A DNA stretch of 64,000 nt from Albidovulum inexpectatum. Lineage in GTDB: Bacteria; Pseudomonadota; Alphaproteobacteria; Rhodobacterales; Rhodobacteraceae. Both the position numbers and the translations under genes were made by a program. The stretch lies in assembly GCF_002927635.1 (NCBI RefSeq), contig NZ_PRDS01000002.1:62001-126000 (forward strand), given 5' to 3'. Below, one piece after another: positions 1 through 8,670 of the stretch (positions are counted from its first letter, which is position 1; every line of letters begins with the position of its first letter). Under the pieces are notes generated by a model, which was given only the letters and a program-made list of their open reading frames with translations, had not been told where the DNA came from and made no database searches.

Positions 1-3
1 GGA

Positions 4-645
4 ATGATCATGCAGCGTACGGGTTTGCTCATCATCCTGTCCTCGCCTTCGGGCGCGGGGAAATCCACGTTGGCAAGGCGGTTGATGGCGTGGGACCCGA
101 CGATGAAGTTCTCGGTCTCCGCAACCACGCGCCCGCCGCGTCCGGGTGAGGTGGACGGGCGGGAATACTTCTTCCGCTCGCGCGAGGAATTTCTCGCCAT
201 GGTCAGGGCCGGCGAGATGCTGGAACATGCCGAAGTCTTCGGCAATCTTTATGGAACACCCAAGGCGCCCGTCGAAGAGGCCATGCGCGAGGGTCGCGAC
301 ACGCTGTTCGACATCGACTGGCAGGGCGGCCAGCAGATCCGCAACTCGGTACTGGGCAAGAATGTCGTTTCGATCTTCATCCTGCCGCCGTCGATCGCCG
401 AGCTGGAACGGCGCTTGCGTACGCGCGGACAGGACCCCGAAGAGGTCATCCAGGCCCGGATGGCCAAGTCCGAGGCGGAAATCAGCCATTGGGCGGAATA
501 TGATTATGTCCTGATCAACGACGATCTGGACCGGACCGAGGACGACCTGAAAACCATCATCCGGGCCGAGAGGATGCGTCGCGAACGCCTTCCGGGGCTT
601 TCGGAATTCGTGCGATCGCTGAACAAGGAGTTCGAAAGCCGATGA
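4..645 (+). CDS. gmk: Guanylate kinase
   Basis: Phosphorylates GMP to GDP with ATP in the cytoplasm, an essential step of purine nucleotide supply. The 213-residue length is normal for the family. The P-loop is at residues 13-22 ([10 protein letters not shown]), followed by the GMP-binding segment with [17 protein letters not shown] and the DIDWQGG motif near residue 102. Translation may start at the ATG at 4 or at the ATG at 10 (MQRTG). Only three bases lie upstream in the window, so the ribosome site cannot be judged. The stop overlaps the start of the next gene (ATGA at 642-645), so the two are probably translationally coupled. Confidence 0.96.
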   Translation: MIMQRTGLLIILSSPSGAGKSTLARRLMAWDPTMKFSVSATTRPPRPGEVDGREYFFRSREEFLAMVRAGEMLEHAEVFGNLYGTPKAPVEEAMREGRDTLFDIDWQGGQQIRNSVLGKNVVSIFILPPSIAELERRLRTRGQDPEEVIQARMAKSEAEISHWAEYDYVLINDDLDRTEDDLKTIIRAERMRRERLPGLSEFVRSLNKEFESR

Positions 646-1160
646 TCTGGGAACTGGATGGAATCGCACCCGAAGTCGACGAAACGGTATGGATCGCCCA
701 CGACGCCAACGTGATCGGGCGCGTGGTCCTGAAGGCCGGGGCCAGCGTCTGGTTCGGTTCGACCCTGCGCGGCGACAATGAGCCCATCACGGTGGGTGAG
801 GTCACCAACATCCAGGAAAACTGCGTTCTTCATACCGACATGGGATTCCCCCTGACGATCGGTCCCCGTTGCACGATCGGTCACAAGGCCATGCTGCATG
901 GCTGCACGATTGGCGCGGGCAGCCTGATCGGCATGGGCGCCACCGTGCTGAACGGCGCGCGAATCGGCAACGGATGCCTGATCGGGGCGGGTGCCCTGAT
1001 CACCGAAGGCAAGGAAATTCCCGATGGCAGCCTGGTCATGGGTGCCCCCGGACGCATCGTTCGCGAGCTGGACGAAGCCGCCCGCGCGGCCATCTTGCAA
1101 TCGGCCGCGCATTATCGCGCCAATGCCGACCGCTTCCGCAAGGGCTTGCGGGCGATCTAG
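642..1160 (+). CDS. Gamma-class carbonic anhydrase family protein
   Basis: A left-handed beta-helix protein of 172 residues built of hexapeptide repeats. The three metal-binding histidines typical of gamma-carbonic anhydrases are visible at His64, His81 and His86 (VLHTD, then IGHKAMLHG). The family either hydrates CO2 or acts as a related metal-dependent protein of the YrdA/PaaY group; substrate cannot be told from sequence. It overlaps gmk by 4 bp and its TAG overlaps the stop of the convergent gene at 1157. Confidence 0.9.
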   Translation: MIWELDGIAPEVDETVWIAHDANVIGRVVLKAGASVWFGSTLRGDNEPITVGEVTNIQENCVLHTDMGFPLTIGPRCTIGHKAMLHGCTIGAGSLIGMGATVLNGARIGNGCLIGAGALITEGKEIPDGSLVMGAPGRIVRELDEAARAAILQSAAHYRANADRFRKGLRAI

Positions 1161-1549
1161 GCTGCCGCAAGGAGCGGCAGGGTCACAAGCTGAACCGTAA
1201 GCTCGGGCAGGGCAGTGGTCAGCTCTTCGCGGACGATTTCCGGGTTTGGCAGAGGAGGCGTCAGCACGGCCAGGGTGCCGCGATAGCCAATCTCGGCAAG
1301 GAACGCGCCCAGCTCGCAGATGTCAAGAACGGGTCCGAACAGGGGCGCGACAACCATGTCGGGGCGGGTATCGGCGATCGTTCGGGCGCTCAATTCCGCG
1401 GCATGCGCTTGCAGGACTTGCGTCCCGTTCTGGCGCCTGAGCCGCGCCAAGACGGATGGGGGCACGTCGCAGGCGATCACCCGGCTTTCGGTATCCGCGA
1501 CGGTGTGATCCATCTTCGCGATCGCGCCCTGGGTCTGAATCTCTGCCAT
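1157..1549 (-). CDS. Uncharacterised small protein with receiver-like layout
   Basis: 130 residues, no family recognised. The start is the ATG at 1549, preceded by a strong GAGGGGG ribosome site, rather than the upstream ATG at 1573. Alternating hydrophobic strands and helices ([26 protein letters not shown]) resemble a CheY-like or flavodoxin-like fold, but the acidic pocket and conserved Lys of a receiver are not evident. It is divergent from the histidine kinase at 1675, which makes a regulatory role conceivable; this is inference only. Confidence 0.7.
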   Translation of the reverse strand: MAEIQTQGAIAKMDHTVADTESRVIACDVPPSVLARLRRQNGTQVLQAHAAELSARTIADTRPDMVVAPLFGPVLDICELGAFLAEIGYRGTLAVLTPPLPNPEIVREELTTALPELTVQLVTLPLLAAA

Positions 1550-1579
1550 CCGTTGCCCCCTCGATTCATGCAAACGTCA

Positions 1580-1589
1580 CGTCTAGACG
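1580..1589. promoter_or_regulatory. Palindrome CGTCTAGACG in the divergent promoter region
   Basis: A perfect 10-bp palindrome lies in the 125-bp gap between the receiver-like gene and the histidine kinase gene. It could be an operator half or a chance palindrome. I found no pho-box direct repeats beside it. Confidence 0.2.
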
Positions 1590-1674
1590 CTTGGAATGGC
1601 GAAATGAAGGCAGCAATTGCAATCTGCCCATGGCGCGCCCAGTCTGCGCGCGCCGGGACCTGCTGGAGGGACGA

Positions 1675-2721
1675 ATGCGGATCGAGGAAATTGGCCAGAT
1701 CATGCATGCGGTGCCGACCGCGTTGCTGCTGATCGACCAGGAAGAGCGTGTGCGCGCGGCCAACGAAGCCGCCGATCGCCTGTTGGGAAATGTCAATGTC
1801 GGCCGGCGCGTTTCGGCCACGATCCGGCATCCCGAATTCCTGGGGGCCGTCGAATCCTGTCTTCGGGAAGGCACGCGCCAAACCCGGCGTATCGTCCGGA
1901 CCGAAGGCTGGCACGACACGCATCTGGCCGTGACGATCACCGCGCTGGACCTGACGGGCGAGCGGCTGGCGATGGCGGCCTTCGAGGATGTCACGCCGCT
2001 GGAACAGGCGGGCGCGATGCGGCGCGATTTCGTGGCCAATGTCAGTCATGAATTGCGCACGCCATTGACGGCCCTGATCGGCTTCATCGAAACCCTGCGG
2101 GGACCCGCGCGCGACGATGCGGCCGCAAGGGACCGCTTTCTGGCGGTCATGGAACGCGAAGCGGGCCGGATGATCCGGCTGGTGGGCGATCTTCTGTCCC
2201 TCAGCCGGGTCGAGTCGATGGAACGCAGCCGTCCGTCCAGCCGTGTCGATCTGATTCCGATCCTTCGCACCGTCGTCTCTGCCCAGTCCGAACTGGCGCA
2301 ATCGGCACAGGTGACGATCCGCGCAGATCTGCCCGACGGGTCCGTCTGGGTTGTCGGCGATGCCGACCAGCTGACGCAGGTGTTTCACAACCTGGTCGAG
2401 AATGCGGTCAAATATGGAGGCTCCGGCGGCGAGGTTCGCATCGAAATCGGGCGGATCGAACGCGATCCCATATTGCGCGGTCCGGCAATCTCGGTCAGCG
2501 TCAGCGACCGCGGCGAAGGGATCGACCCCATCCACATCCCAAGGCTGACCGAGCGATTCTATCGCGTGGATACCCATCGCAGCCGCGAGAAGGGCGGCAC
2601 GGGGCTGGGTCTTGCGATCGTCAAGCATATCGTGAACCGCCACCGGGGACGCCTGCGGATCGACAGCGCCCCGGGCAAGGGAAGCCGTTTCACCGTGATC
2701 CTGCCCGAACAGATGGTCTGA
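1675..2721 (+). CDS. PhoR-like sensor histidine kinase (soluble)
   Basis: 348 residues from the ATG at 1675, which follows a good GGAGGG site. A PAS-like domain (about 1-105) precedes the HisKA dimerisation helix with phosphoacceptor His125 (VANVSHELRTP) and a HATPase domain with the N box (NLVENAVKYGG), G1 (DRGEGI) and G2 (GGTGLGLAIV). No membrane segment is seen, so it would sense a cytoplasmic signal or a partner. It most resembles PhoR of the phosphate regulon, but no pst, phoU or phoB genes follow. A small receiver-like gene is divergent. The 3' end overlaps the convergent amidase gene by 32 bp. Confidence 0.9.
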   Translation: MRIEEIGQIMHAVPTALLLIDQEERVRAANEAADRLLGNVNVGRRVSATIRHPEFLGAVESCLREGTRQTRRIVRTEGWHDTHLAVTITALDLTGERLAMAAFEDVTPLEQAGAMRRDFVANVSHELRTPLTALIGFIETLRGPARDDAAARDRFLAVMEREAGRMIRLVGDLLSLSRVESMERSRPSSRVDLIPILRTVVSAQSELAQSAQVTIRADLPDGSVWVVGDADQLTQVFHNLVENAVKYGGSGGEVRIEIGRIERDPILRGPAISVSVSDRGEGIDPIHIPRLTERFYRVDTHRSREKGGTGLGLAIVKHIVNRHRGRLRIDSAPGKGSRFTVILPEQMV

Positions 2722-5200
2722 TCTGGCCGCCGGCCGCGATTTCGCGGCGTGGCAGCAGATGGGTGATGCCCGTTCCGCCCGCCCGCGCCAGTTCCGGATC
2801 CAGTGACATCGGCACGTATTCGCCGCGACGCCAAAGGACGCTCAGATCATCGTAATGTGGCGACAAAGGGTGCCCGGACTGGCCAGTCGAGATGATGAAA
2901 ACCGATGAATCGGGGTCCGCGAAGTCATAAACGCCACGATAGCCGGCCCCGTTGACGTTCAGGAACGGGTCTGCGCCCATCCCGGCCGTGCGCCCCATGT
3001 TCAACGTAAAGTCGCCGCCGCTGGTCGATTGCCGGATATTGACGAACCAGCCCAGCACGGGGATGCGCCCAAGTACCAGGTGGTCGTGCGCGGCCTCGTG
3101 CACATCGCCCCAGCGCCAGCTTTCCAGGTTGCGCCCAAAGCGCTCGGTCAGCTGCAACAATGCCTCGTCCAGCGCCACGCGGGCAATTTCGGTGCAAGTC
3201 TCGACCCGGGAAGAGCGAATGACATCGCACCAATGCCCTGCGCCGTCGATGTCGCGATAGACGCGTTCTATGAACAGTGGCTCGACATGGGTAAAGGCCG
3301 AGGCGAGCGGGCCCAGCTCGTCCCGGATCAGCCGGTCCTGAAGAACCCGCATCCAGGCGGCATAGATCAGCGGCTCGGGAAGGTGCTCGTTCATCTCGCC
3401 ATCCCATTCGGCCAGCAGCTCCAGCGCGCGTTGCCGCATCCGTTCGGGTGTGCCTTCGGGGGCGGGTTCACCCGTGAACCACAGATCGGCCGCAACCAGC
3501 GGCAAAAGCGTGCGCGCCGCGGGCGAAACGGTATCCAGCTGGGCCGCGATGAAGCTTTCACGGGTGTGGACCTCGCGTTCCTGAAGCAGGCGGGTCAGGC
3601 GCTGGATCCGCTGGCTGTCGCCCCAGGTGAAGCTGACGTGATTGGGAAAGGGGCGGTCGACGACCTTGTTGTTGGTATTGGCGACGATGCCGCCCGTCGG
3701 ATCGACAAAGCGGGGGTTCGACGCGAACGGCAATACCCCGCGCCAGCGATTTTCCGGCATCCAGCCCAACGCGGGCAATCTGCCCTGGCCGCGCATCTGC
3801 GGGTTGCGATCGGGCAGAGCGCCGAACATGACCAGCGCGACCCGCTCTTGATCGGCCATGGTGACATTGACGATCGGGGCAACGTGATCCTTGCCGGCCG
3901 CGATTGCCTCGTCGATGCTGCCGGCCTGCATCAGCCGCATGGCGGCGCTCATCGACGGGTCATGCGGGGTCAGCGCGGTCCAGCTGAGGCTGGCGACATG
4001 ATCCGGCGGCGTCACGGCGGCAAGCCCAAGAAGACTGCCCGGAAGGATGGGGCCATTGTCCGACCATTGCAGCGATAGGGTTACCGGCCGCGCATCCTTG
4101 ATCTGCAGGATGGATTTGCGGGTTTCGAACGGTTTCCACCCCTCGGGCGAGCGGTAGCGGCCCGGGTCTGCGGGGTCGAGCTCTTCCAGCAGGATGTCCT
4201 GATCGTCCGCCCAGGCCGCACCGATGCCCCAGCCAAACCGGGAATTGCGCCCGGCAATGACGATCGGCATACCGGGAATCGTCGCCCCGATGACACCGCC
4301 GGACTCAAGCTCGATGCGGGCAAGGTAGAACAGCGAAGGCGCGGCAAAATCGACATGCGGGTCATTCGCCAGCAAGGCCCCGCCCGCAGCCGAGCGGGAC
4401 GGGGCAGCGGCCCAGGCATTCGAGGCGCCCGCATTCCACGTTCCGGGCATAGGCGCCAGGGGATCCTCGTCCCCCGCGACCGCCGCATATGTCCGGGGGA
4501 CGCCCGGCACCAGACTGGCATAGGGCGGCAGGCTGGCAACGCCGGGTCCGGGAATGTCGGGCATCAGATCGCGCGCCCAGTCCGGGGACAGCAACGACAG
4601 CCGCGCGCGCAGCACGTCGCTGCGCGCCTGTGCGGTGCTTCGGAAGGCGATGAGCTTCAGGATGGCCAGCGAGTCGGCCGGCTGCCAGAAAGCGATCTCG
4701 TTCGAGAACAGGAAGAACTCGGGCGCTCCGCGGCCGCGCGCCTCGGCATTCACGGTTTCGATCCACGCATTCACGCCGCGCGCATAGGCCCGCAATGCGG
4801 CCTTGGTCTTGTCGTCTTGCGCGTCAAGGGACTGCGCCGCAAGCCGGTACAGATCCAGCCTGCGCATCAGTTCGTCGCTTTCGACCGTTCGCTGGCCGAA
4901 GACCTCGCTGAGCCGTCCCTGGACGGTGCGGCGCAGCATCGTCATCTGCCACAGCCGATCCTGGGCATGGGCAAATCCCAGGCCAAAGAACACGTCCTCG
5001 TCGCTTTGGCCAAAGATATGCGGCACGTTCGCGGTGTCGCGCACGATCTCGACCGGGGCCGAGATACCATCGATCGTGATGGTTTCGTTGTAGTCTGGCA
5101 GCGAACGCGCGGCGAAATACCATGCAAGGGTCAACGCCGCCGCGCCGAGCACGACAATGCCAACGAAGATGCGCAAAAGCCAGCGAAAGACGGTCTGCAT
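2690..5200 (-). CDS. Penicillin acylase family Ntn-hydrolase
   Basis: 836 residues from the ATG at 5200, which places a hydrophobic signal/anchor segment (FRWLLRIFVGIVVLGAAA) at the N terminus; an ATG at 5269 is the alternative. Members are exported proenzymes that cleave themselves before a Ser that becomes the nucleophile and amide base of the beta chain. That Ser is Ser260 here, in the motif GASNAW. Substrates in the family include beta-lactam side-chain amides and acyl-homoserine lactones; the substrate here is unknown. It is divergent from the dehydrogenase at 5373, and its last 32 bp overlap the end of the histidine kinase gene. Confidence 0.9.
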   Translation of the reverse strand: MQTVFRWLLRIFVGIVVLGAAALTLAWYFAARSLPDYNETITIDGISAPVEIVRDTANVPHIFGQSDEDVFFGLGFAHAQDRLWQMTMLRRTVQGRLSEVFGQRTVESDELMRRLDLYRLAAQSLDAQDDKTKAALRAYARGVNAWIETVNAEARGRGAPEFFLFSNEIAFWQPADSLAILKLIAFRSTAQARSDVLRARLSLLSPDWARDLMPDIPGPGVASLPPYASLVPGVPRTYAAVAGDEDPLAPMPGTWNAGASNAWAAAPSRSAAGGALLANDPHVDFAAPSLFYLARIELESGGVIGATIPGMPIVIAGRNSRFGWGIGAAWADDQDILLEELDPADPGRYRSPEGWKPFETRKSILQIKDARPVTLSLQWSDNGPILPGSLLGLAAVTPPDHVASLSWTALTPHDPSMSAAMRLMQAGSIDEAIAAGKDHVAPIVNVTMADQERVALVMFGALPDRNPQMRGQGRLPALGWMPENRWRGVLPFASNPRFVDPTGGIVANTNNKVVDRPFPNHVSFTWGDSQRIQRLTRLLQEREVHTRESFIAAQLDTVSPAARTLLPLVAADLWFTGEPAPEGTPERMRQRALELLAEWDGEMNEHLPEPLIYAAWMRVLQDRLIRDELGPLASAFTHVEPLFIERVYRDIDGAGHWCDVIRSSRVETCTEIARVALDEALLQLTERFGRNLESWRWGDVHEAAHDHLVLGRIPVLGWFVNIRQSTSGGDFTLNMGRTAGMGADPFLNVNGAGYRGVYDFADPDSSVFIISTGQSGHPLSPHYDDLSVLWRRGEYVPMSLDPELARAGGTGITHLLPRREIAAGGQIRPSVRAGSR

Positions 5201-5295
5201 TGTCGGGCGCGGTGTCTCGGTCGGGCGTGGTCGGTTGTGCTGCCAGGCAGCTGGCGAAATGGCGGTCATGAATCTGGCGCATTGGGTTCGAACCA

Positions 5296-5323
5296 CTGTC
5301 AGGTTGACCGTCTGCGCTGACAG
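5296..5323. promoter_or_regulatory. Inverted repeat CTGTCAG-N14-CTGACAG
   Basis: Seven-base inverted arms (5296-5302 and 5317-5323) lie between the divergent amidase and dehydrogenase genes, about 50 bp before the dehydrogenase start. Position and spacing fit a dimeric regulator site. No adjacent regulator gene identifies the protein. Confidence 0.3.
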
Positions 5324-5372
5324 GGTAACTAGGACAGATCGCGTGGCTTCGCAATGATCGAGGGAGGATACG

Positions 5373-6245
5373 ATGGCGAAAGTGGCATTCCTGGGCCTGG
5401 GGGTCATGGGCTTTCCCATGGCTGGCCATCTGGCCGCCAAGGGGCATGATGTGACGGTCTATAACCGCACCGAGGCAAAGGCCCGCGCCTGGGTGGAGCG
5501 CCATGGCGGCGCATATGCCGCGACGCCGGCCGAAGCGGCCCGCGGGGCCGATTTCGTCATGGCCTGCGTGGGAAATGATTACGACCTGCGCGCCGTCTGC
5601 CTGGGCGATCATGGCGCGTTTTCGGGCATGGAGAAGGGCGCGATCTTTGTCGATCACACGACGGTTTCGGCCAGGGTCACGCGCGAGCTGGCCGAAATCG
5701 CGCATGCACGCGGTCTGGGCTATGTCGATGCGCCGGTGTCCGGCGGCCAGGCGGGGGCCGAAGGCGGGGTGCTATCGGTCATGTGCGGCGGCGACGAGCA
5801 AAGCTATGCGCGGGCAGAGCCGGTCATCGCCGCCTATGCCAGGATCTGCCGCCGGCTTGGGGATGTCGGATCGGGCCAGATGGCGAAGATGGTGAACCAG
5901 ATCTGCATCGCCGGGCTTGTGCAGGCGCTGTCCGAAGGGCTGCATTTTGCCGAAAAGGCGGGGCTTGATATCGAACGGCTGGTCGAGGTCATCAGCCAGG
6001 GCGCGGCCGGATCATGGCAAATGGTCAACCGTCACAAGACCATGGCCGAAGGGAAGTTCGATTTCGGCTTTGCCGTGGACTGGATGCGCAAGGATCTGGA
6101 CATCTGTCTGCGCACGGGGGACGAGCTGGGCGTAAGCCTGCCCGTGACGGCGCTGGTCGATCAATTCTACAAGGATGTCCAGTCGATGGGCGGCGGGCGC
6201 TGGGACACGTCCAGCCTGATCGCGCGGCTGCGCAAGTTCGATTGA
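5373..6245 (+). CDS. NAD(P)-dependent beta-hydroxyacid dehydrogenase (3-hydroxyisobutyrate dehydrogenase family)
   Basis: 290 residues, the family norm, with a clear GGGAGG-type ribosome site before the ATG. The N-terminal Rossmann motif is GLGVMG (residues 8-13). The substrate loop DAPVSGGQAGAEGG spans about 119-132, and the catalytic Lys is Lys172 (QMAKMVNQ). The family oxidises 3-hydroxyisobutyrate, 2-hydroxy-3-oxopropionate, gamma-hydroxybutyrate and related acids; the exact substrate cannot be assigned. It stands alone, with no valine-degradation genes next to it. Confidence 0.9.
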   Translation: MAKVAFLGLGVMGFPMAGHLAAKGHDVTVYNRTEAKARAWVERHGGAYAATPAEAARGADFVMACVGNDYDLRAVCLGDHGAFSGMEKGAIFVDHTTVSARVTRELAEIAHARGLGYVDAPVSGGQAGAEGGVLSVMCGGDEQSYARAEPVIAAYARICRRLGDVGSGQMAKMVNQICIAGLVQALSEGLHFAEKAGLDIERLVEVISQGAAGSWQMVNRHKTMAEGKFDFGFAVDWMRKDLDICLRTGDELGVSLPVTALVDQFYKDVQSMGGGRWDTSSLIARLRKFD

Positions 6246-6252
6246 TGCAAGT

Positions 6253-6273
6253 CGGGCGGGGGATCCCCGCCCG
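6253..6273. terminator. Hairpin between convergent genes
   Basis: CGGGCGGGG (6253-6261), loop GAT, CCCCGCCCG (6265-6273): a perfect 9-bp GC stem in the 36-bp gap between the convergent dehydrogenase and SYLF genes. There is no T-run on either side, so termination would be structure-driven or bidirectional. Confidence 0.55.
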
Positions 6274-6281
6274 CAGCATTG

Positions 6282-6842
6282 TCAGGGAATGATCCGGGTG
6301 TATTTCGTTCCGGTCAGGCGCGCGCCCGCGATGAAACCCGCCTGGCCATAGACCAGCGCGATGATCGGCGCCGAGGCCGTGGCCGTATCAAGCCCCAGCG
6401 AGCCGCCCTGATCGGGCAGGGCATAGGCGATGTTGGCACCAGCAACCCAACCCGGCGACGCGCGGAATTCCGCAAGCGCCTCGGGCGTCATGAAGAACAG
6501 GGCATGGGCGTATTGCTGCGCGCCAAGCTGAAGACCGACACTGGCCTGGGTTGCCGAATAATAGTCAACCGTGACGTCATTGATCCGCAGCGCGCCCTGG
6601 CCGTATCCGCCGCCAAAGGTCAGCAGACCGGCCTCGGTCACAAGCGGCATGTAGAGCACGCCCACGGCCTTTTCCATCAGTTCGCGCGTGCCCGGATAGG
6701 TATTCAGCAGATAGTCGCGCGCGGCGTCCACCCGTGCATCCAGTCGCGCAGCCCCCTGGCTGCCAAGGCCATTGGCGCAGGCAGACACTCCAAGAAGAGC
6801 CGCCCCACAGATCATCGCTTTGCGTCGGGAAATTCCGCTCAT
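6282..6842 (-). CDS. SYLF-domain (YSC84-like) lipoprotein
   Basis: 186 residues from the ATG at 6842, which follows a CGGAG ribosome site. The N terminus carries a lipoprotein signal ending in the lipobox LGVSAC (Cys22), so the protein is predicted to be anchored to the envelope on the outer face of the inner membrane or in the outer membrane. The rest matches the SYLF/YSC84 lipid-binding domain (GVLYMPLV, FGGGYGQGALRI, and the GASVGLQLG-like stretch). The function in bacteria is poorly known; phosphoinositide binding is known for eukaryotic members only. Confidence 0.85.
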   Translation of the reverse strand: MSGISRRKAMICGAALLGVSACANGLGSQGAARLDARVDAARDYLLNTYPGTRELMEKAVGVLYMPLVTEAGLLTFGGGYGQGALRINDVTVDYYSATQASVGLQLGAQQYAHALFFMTPEALAEFRASPGWVAGANIAYALPDQGGSLGLDTATASAPIIALVYGQAGFIAGARLTGTKYTRIIP

Positions 6843-6951
6843 CTCACTGCTCCGTTTTTGCCGGTTCGGTTTCCGCCCGTACCGATCTTGCCCCTTACCA
6901 ATATGGCACGGCGCCCATGCTGTCACCATCGCAGATCCGCAAGCGCGCCGT

Positions 6952-7962
6952 TCAGGCCCTTTCGGCCAGAATACGCGCAACGCGTGGCGCGAAATAGGTC
7001 AGGATGCCGTCGCACCCTGCGCGCCGGAAGGCCAGAAGGCTTTCCAGAATGACCTCATCGCGCAGCCAGCCATTCGCGATGGCGCCCGAAATCATCGCGT
7101 ATTCGCCCGACACCTGGTAGGCGAATGTCGGAACGCCGAAGGCCTCTTTCACCGCGCGGCAGATATCCAGATACGGCATGCCCGGCTTGACCATGACCAT
7201 GTCGGCGCCTTCGTCGATATCGCGCGCGACCAGGCGCAGGGCCTCGTCCCGATTGGCCGGGTCCATCTGATAGGTCTTCTTGTCGCCAACCAGCCGACCC
7301 GATGCGCCGACGGCATCGCGGAACGGACCATAGAAGGCGCTGGCATATTTGGCGGCATAGCTGAGGATCGCAACGTCCTGATGGCCGGCCGATTCAAGCG
7401 CGCGACGGATGGCCCCGATCCGTCCATCCATCATGTCGGACGGGCCAAGGATGTCGGCCCCTGACTCGGCTTGCGCCAAGGCCATGCGGACCAGCGCCTC
7501 GACCGTTTCGTCGTTCAGGATGACGCCGTCGCGCACCAACCCGTCGTGGCCGTTGGCATTATAGGGGTCAAGCGCGATATCCGTCATCACGGCGATATCG
7601 GGCACCTCGGCCTTGATCGCGCGGATCGTCCGGTTGATCAGGTTGTCGGGGTTCCAGGCCTCCTCGCAACCCTCGGTGCGCAGCGCCGGATCGGTATAGG
7701 GAAACAGGCACAGGGCAGGGATGCCCAGTTCGGCAGCTTCGGCCGCAGCGCGCACCGCGCCGTCGATCGTGACGCGCGTCACGCCGGGCATCGACGCCAC
7801 CGGAGCGTCCGCGCCGGGCACATCCGTCACGAAGATCGGCCAGATCAGGTCGTTCACGCCAAGGCGCGTTTCCGCAATCAGATCGCGCAGCGCGGCGGTA
7901 CGGCGGGTCCTGCGCGGTCGGGACAGCGGGAAGGGCGCATAGGCGCGGGGAATGCGAGTCAT
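6952..7962 (-). CDS. hemB: Delta-aminolevulinic acid dehydratase (porphobilinogen synthase)
   Basis: Condenses two 5-aminolevulinate molecules to porphobilinogen in tetrapyrrole synthesis. The start is taken as the ATG at 7962, seven bases after GGAG; the ATG at 7968 (MKMTR) is possible but too close to that site. Both Schiff-base lysines are visible (SYAAKYASAFYGPFRDA and MVKPGMPYLD). The zinc-cysteine motif of the E. coli enzyme is replaced (DIALDPYNANGHDG), which points to the zinc-independent type known from alphaproteobacteria. 336 residues, normal length. It is divergent from the SufBCD-component gene. Confidence 0.95.
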   Translation of the reverse strand: MTRIPRAYAPFPLSRPRRTRRTAALRDLIAETRLGVNDLIWPIFVTDVPGADAPVASMPGVTRVTIDGAVRAAAEAAELGIPALCLFPYTDPALRTEGCEEAWNPDNLINRTIRAIKAEVPDIAVMTDIALDPYNANGHDGLVRDGVILNDETVEALVRMALAQAESGADILGPSDMMDGRIGAIRRALESAGHQDVAILSYAAKYASAFYGPFRDAVGASGRLVGDKKTYQMDPANRDEALRLVARDIDEGADMVMVKPGMPYLDICRAVKEAFGVPTFAYQVSGEYAMISGAIANGWLRDEVILESLLAFRRAGCDGILTYFAPRVARILAERA

Positions 7963-8112
7963 CTTCATGCTCCGTCCGTTCCTGCCCCGATCAAGCCACG
8001 GGGCCTGCAACGACGCGTTACATGGATCGGACGTCATCTCAAGGGTGGAATCGCCCTGCGCTCGCGGATAGCATCGCGCCAGATCGGAACGCACAAGGCA
8101 GGCGGAGCGCAC

Positions 8113-8640
8113 GTGGACCTGAAAACGCAGATCTTCGATCTGATCGATCTTCGATCGTTTTCGAACCTTTGGTACTGGATCGCGCTGGCGGTGACATGGT
8201 CCACGACGTCGCACTGGATCCTTGGGGTTCCATTCGACATGGTCGTGCGCGCGCGGCGGCTGGGCGGGCAGGCCACCCAGGATCTCGAGACACTGGTTCG
8301 CATCCATATCGGGCGGATCACCTATATCGTGGATGAGGCCGGAACGCTGCTTTCGGCAATGATCGGCTTCATCCTCAGCGTGCTGGCCACCACGGGTTTC
8401 GTCTATGGGGCCGAGTTTTCCCAGGCCGTCTTCCTGATCGCGGCGCCGCTGACGATCGTTGCCGTCATCAGCGTGCGTGCCGCGCGCGCGATCCAGGCGC
8501 GGGGCTTGCGCGGCGAAGGCCTGATGCGACACCTTTCCGTCCTGCGGCTGGGCATCCAGATCATCGGCATGATCTCGATCTTCATCACGGCCTTCTGGGG
8601 CATGTTGCAGAACTACAATGTCTCGATCCTGCCCGGTTGA
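8113..8640 (+). CDS. Membrane protein, 'component of SufBCD complex' family
   Basis: 175 residues from a GTG start at 8113, placed five bases after GGAG. Four hydrophobic segments are visible (around NLWYWIALAVTW, AMIGFILSVLATTGFVYG, VFLIAAPLTIVAVIS and IQIIGMISIFITAFWGM). In Rhodobacteraceae genomes close homologues carry the name 'component of SufBCD complex', but no suf genes are near and a Fe-S role is not shown by the sequence. It lies between hemB (divergent) and mfd (same strand, 30 bp on). Confidence 0.75.
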   Translation: MDLKTQIFDLIDLRSFSNLWYWIALAVTWSTTSHWILGVPFDMVVRARRLGGQATQDLETLVRIHIGRITYIVDEAGTLLSAMIGFILSVLATTGFVYGAEFSQAVFLIAAPLTIVAVISVRAARAIQARGLRGEGLMRHLSVLRLGIQIIGMISIFITAFWGMLQNYNVSILPG

Positions 8641-8670
8641 CACCGCCGCAGGGCGCGCTAGGTCAGCCCG

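Noticed and set aside
1477-2643. A 388-codon open frame antisense to the histidine kinase
   Set aside because: No motif, and the plus-strand kinase has all catalytic boxes.
5285-5294. GGTTCGAACC resembling a tRNA T-arm
   Set aside because: No acceptor, D or anticodon arms can be built around it; it is a short palindrome in a promoter region.
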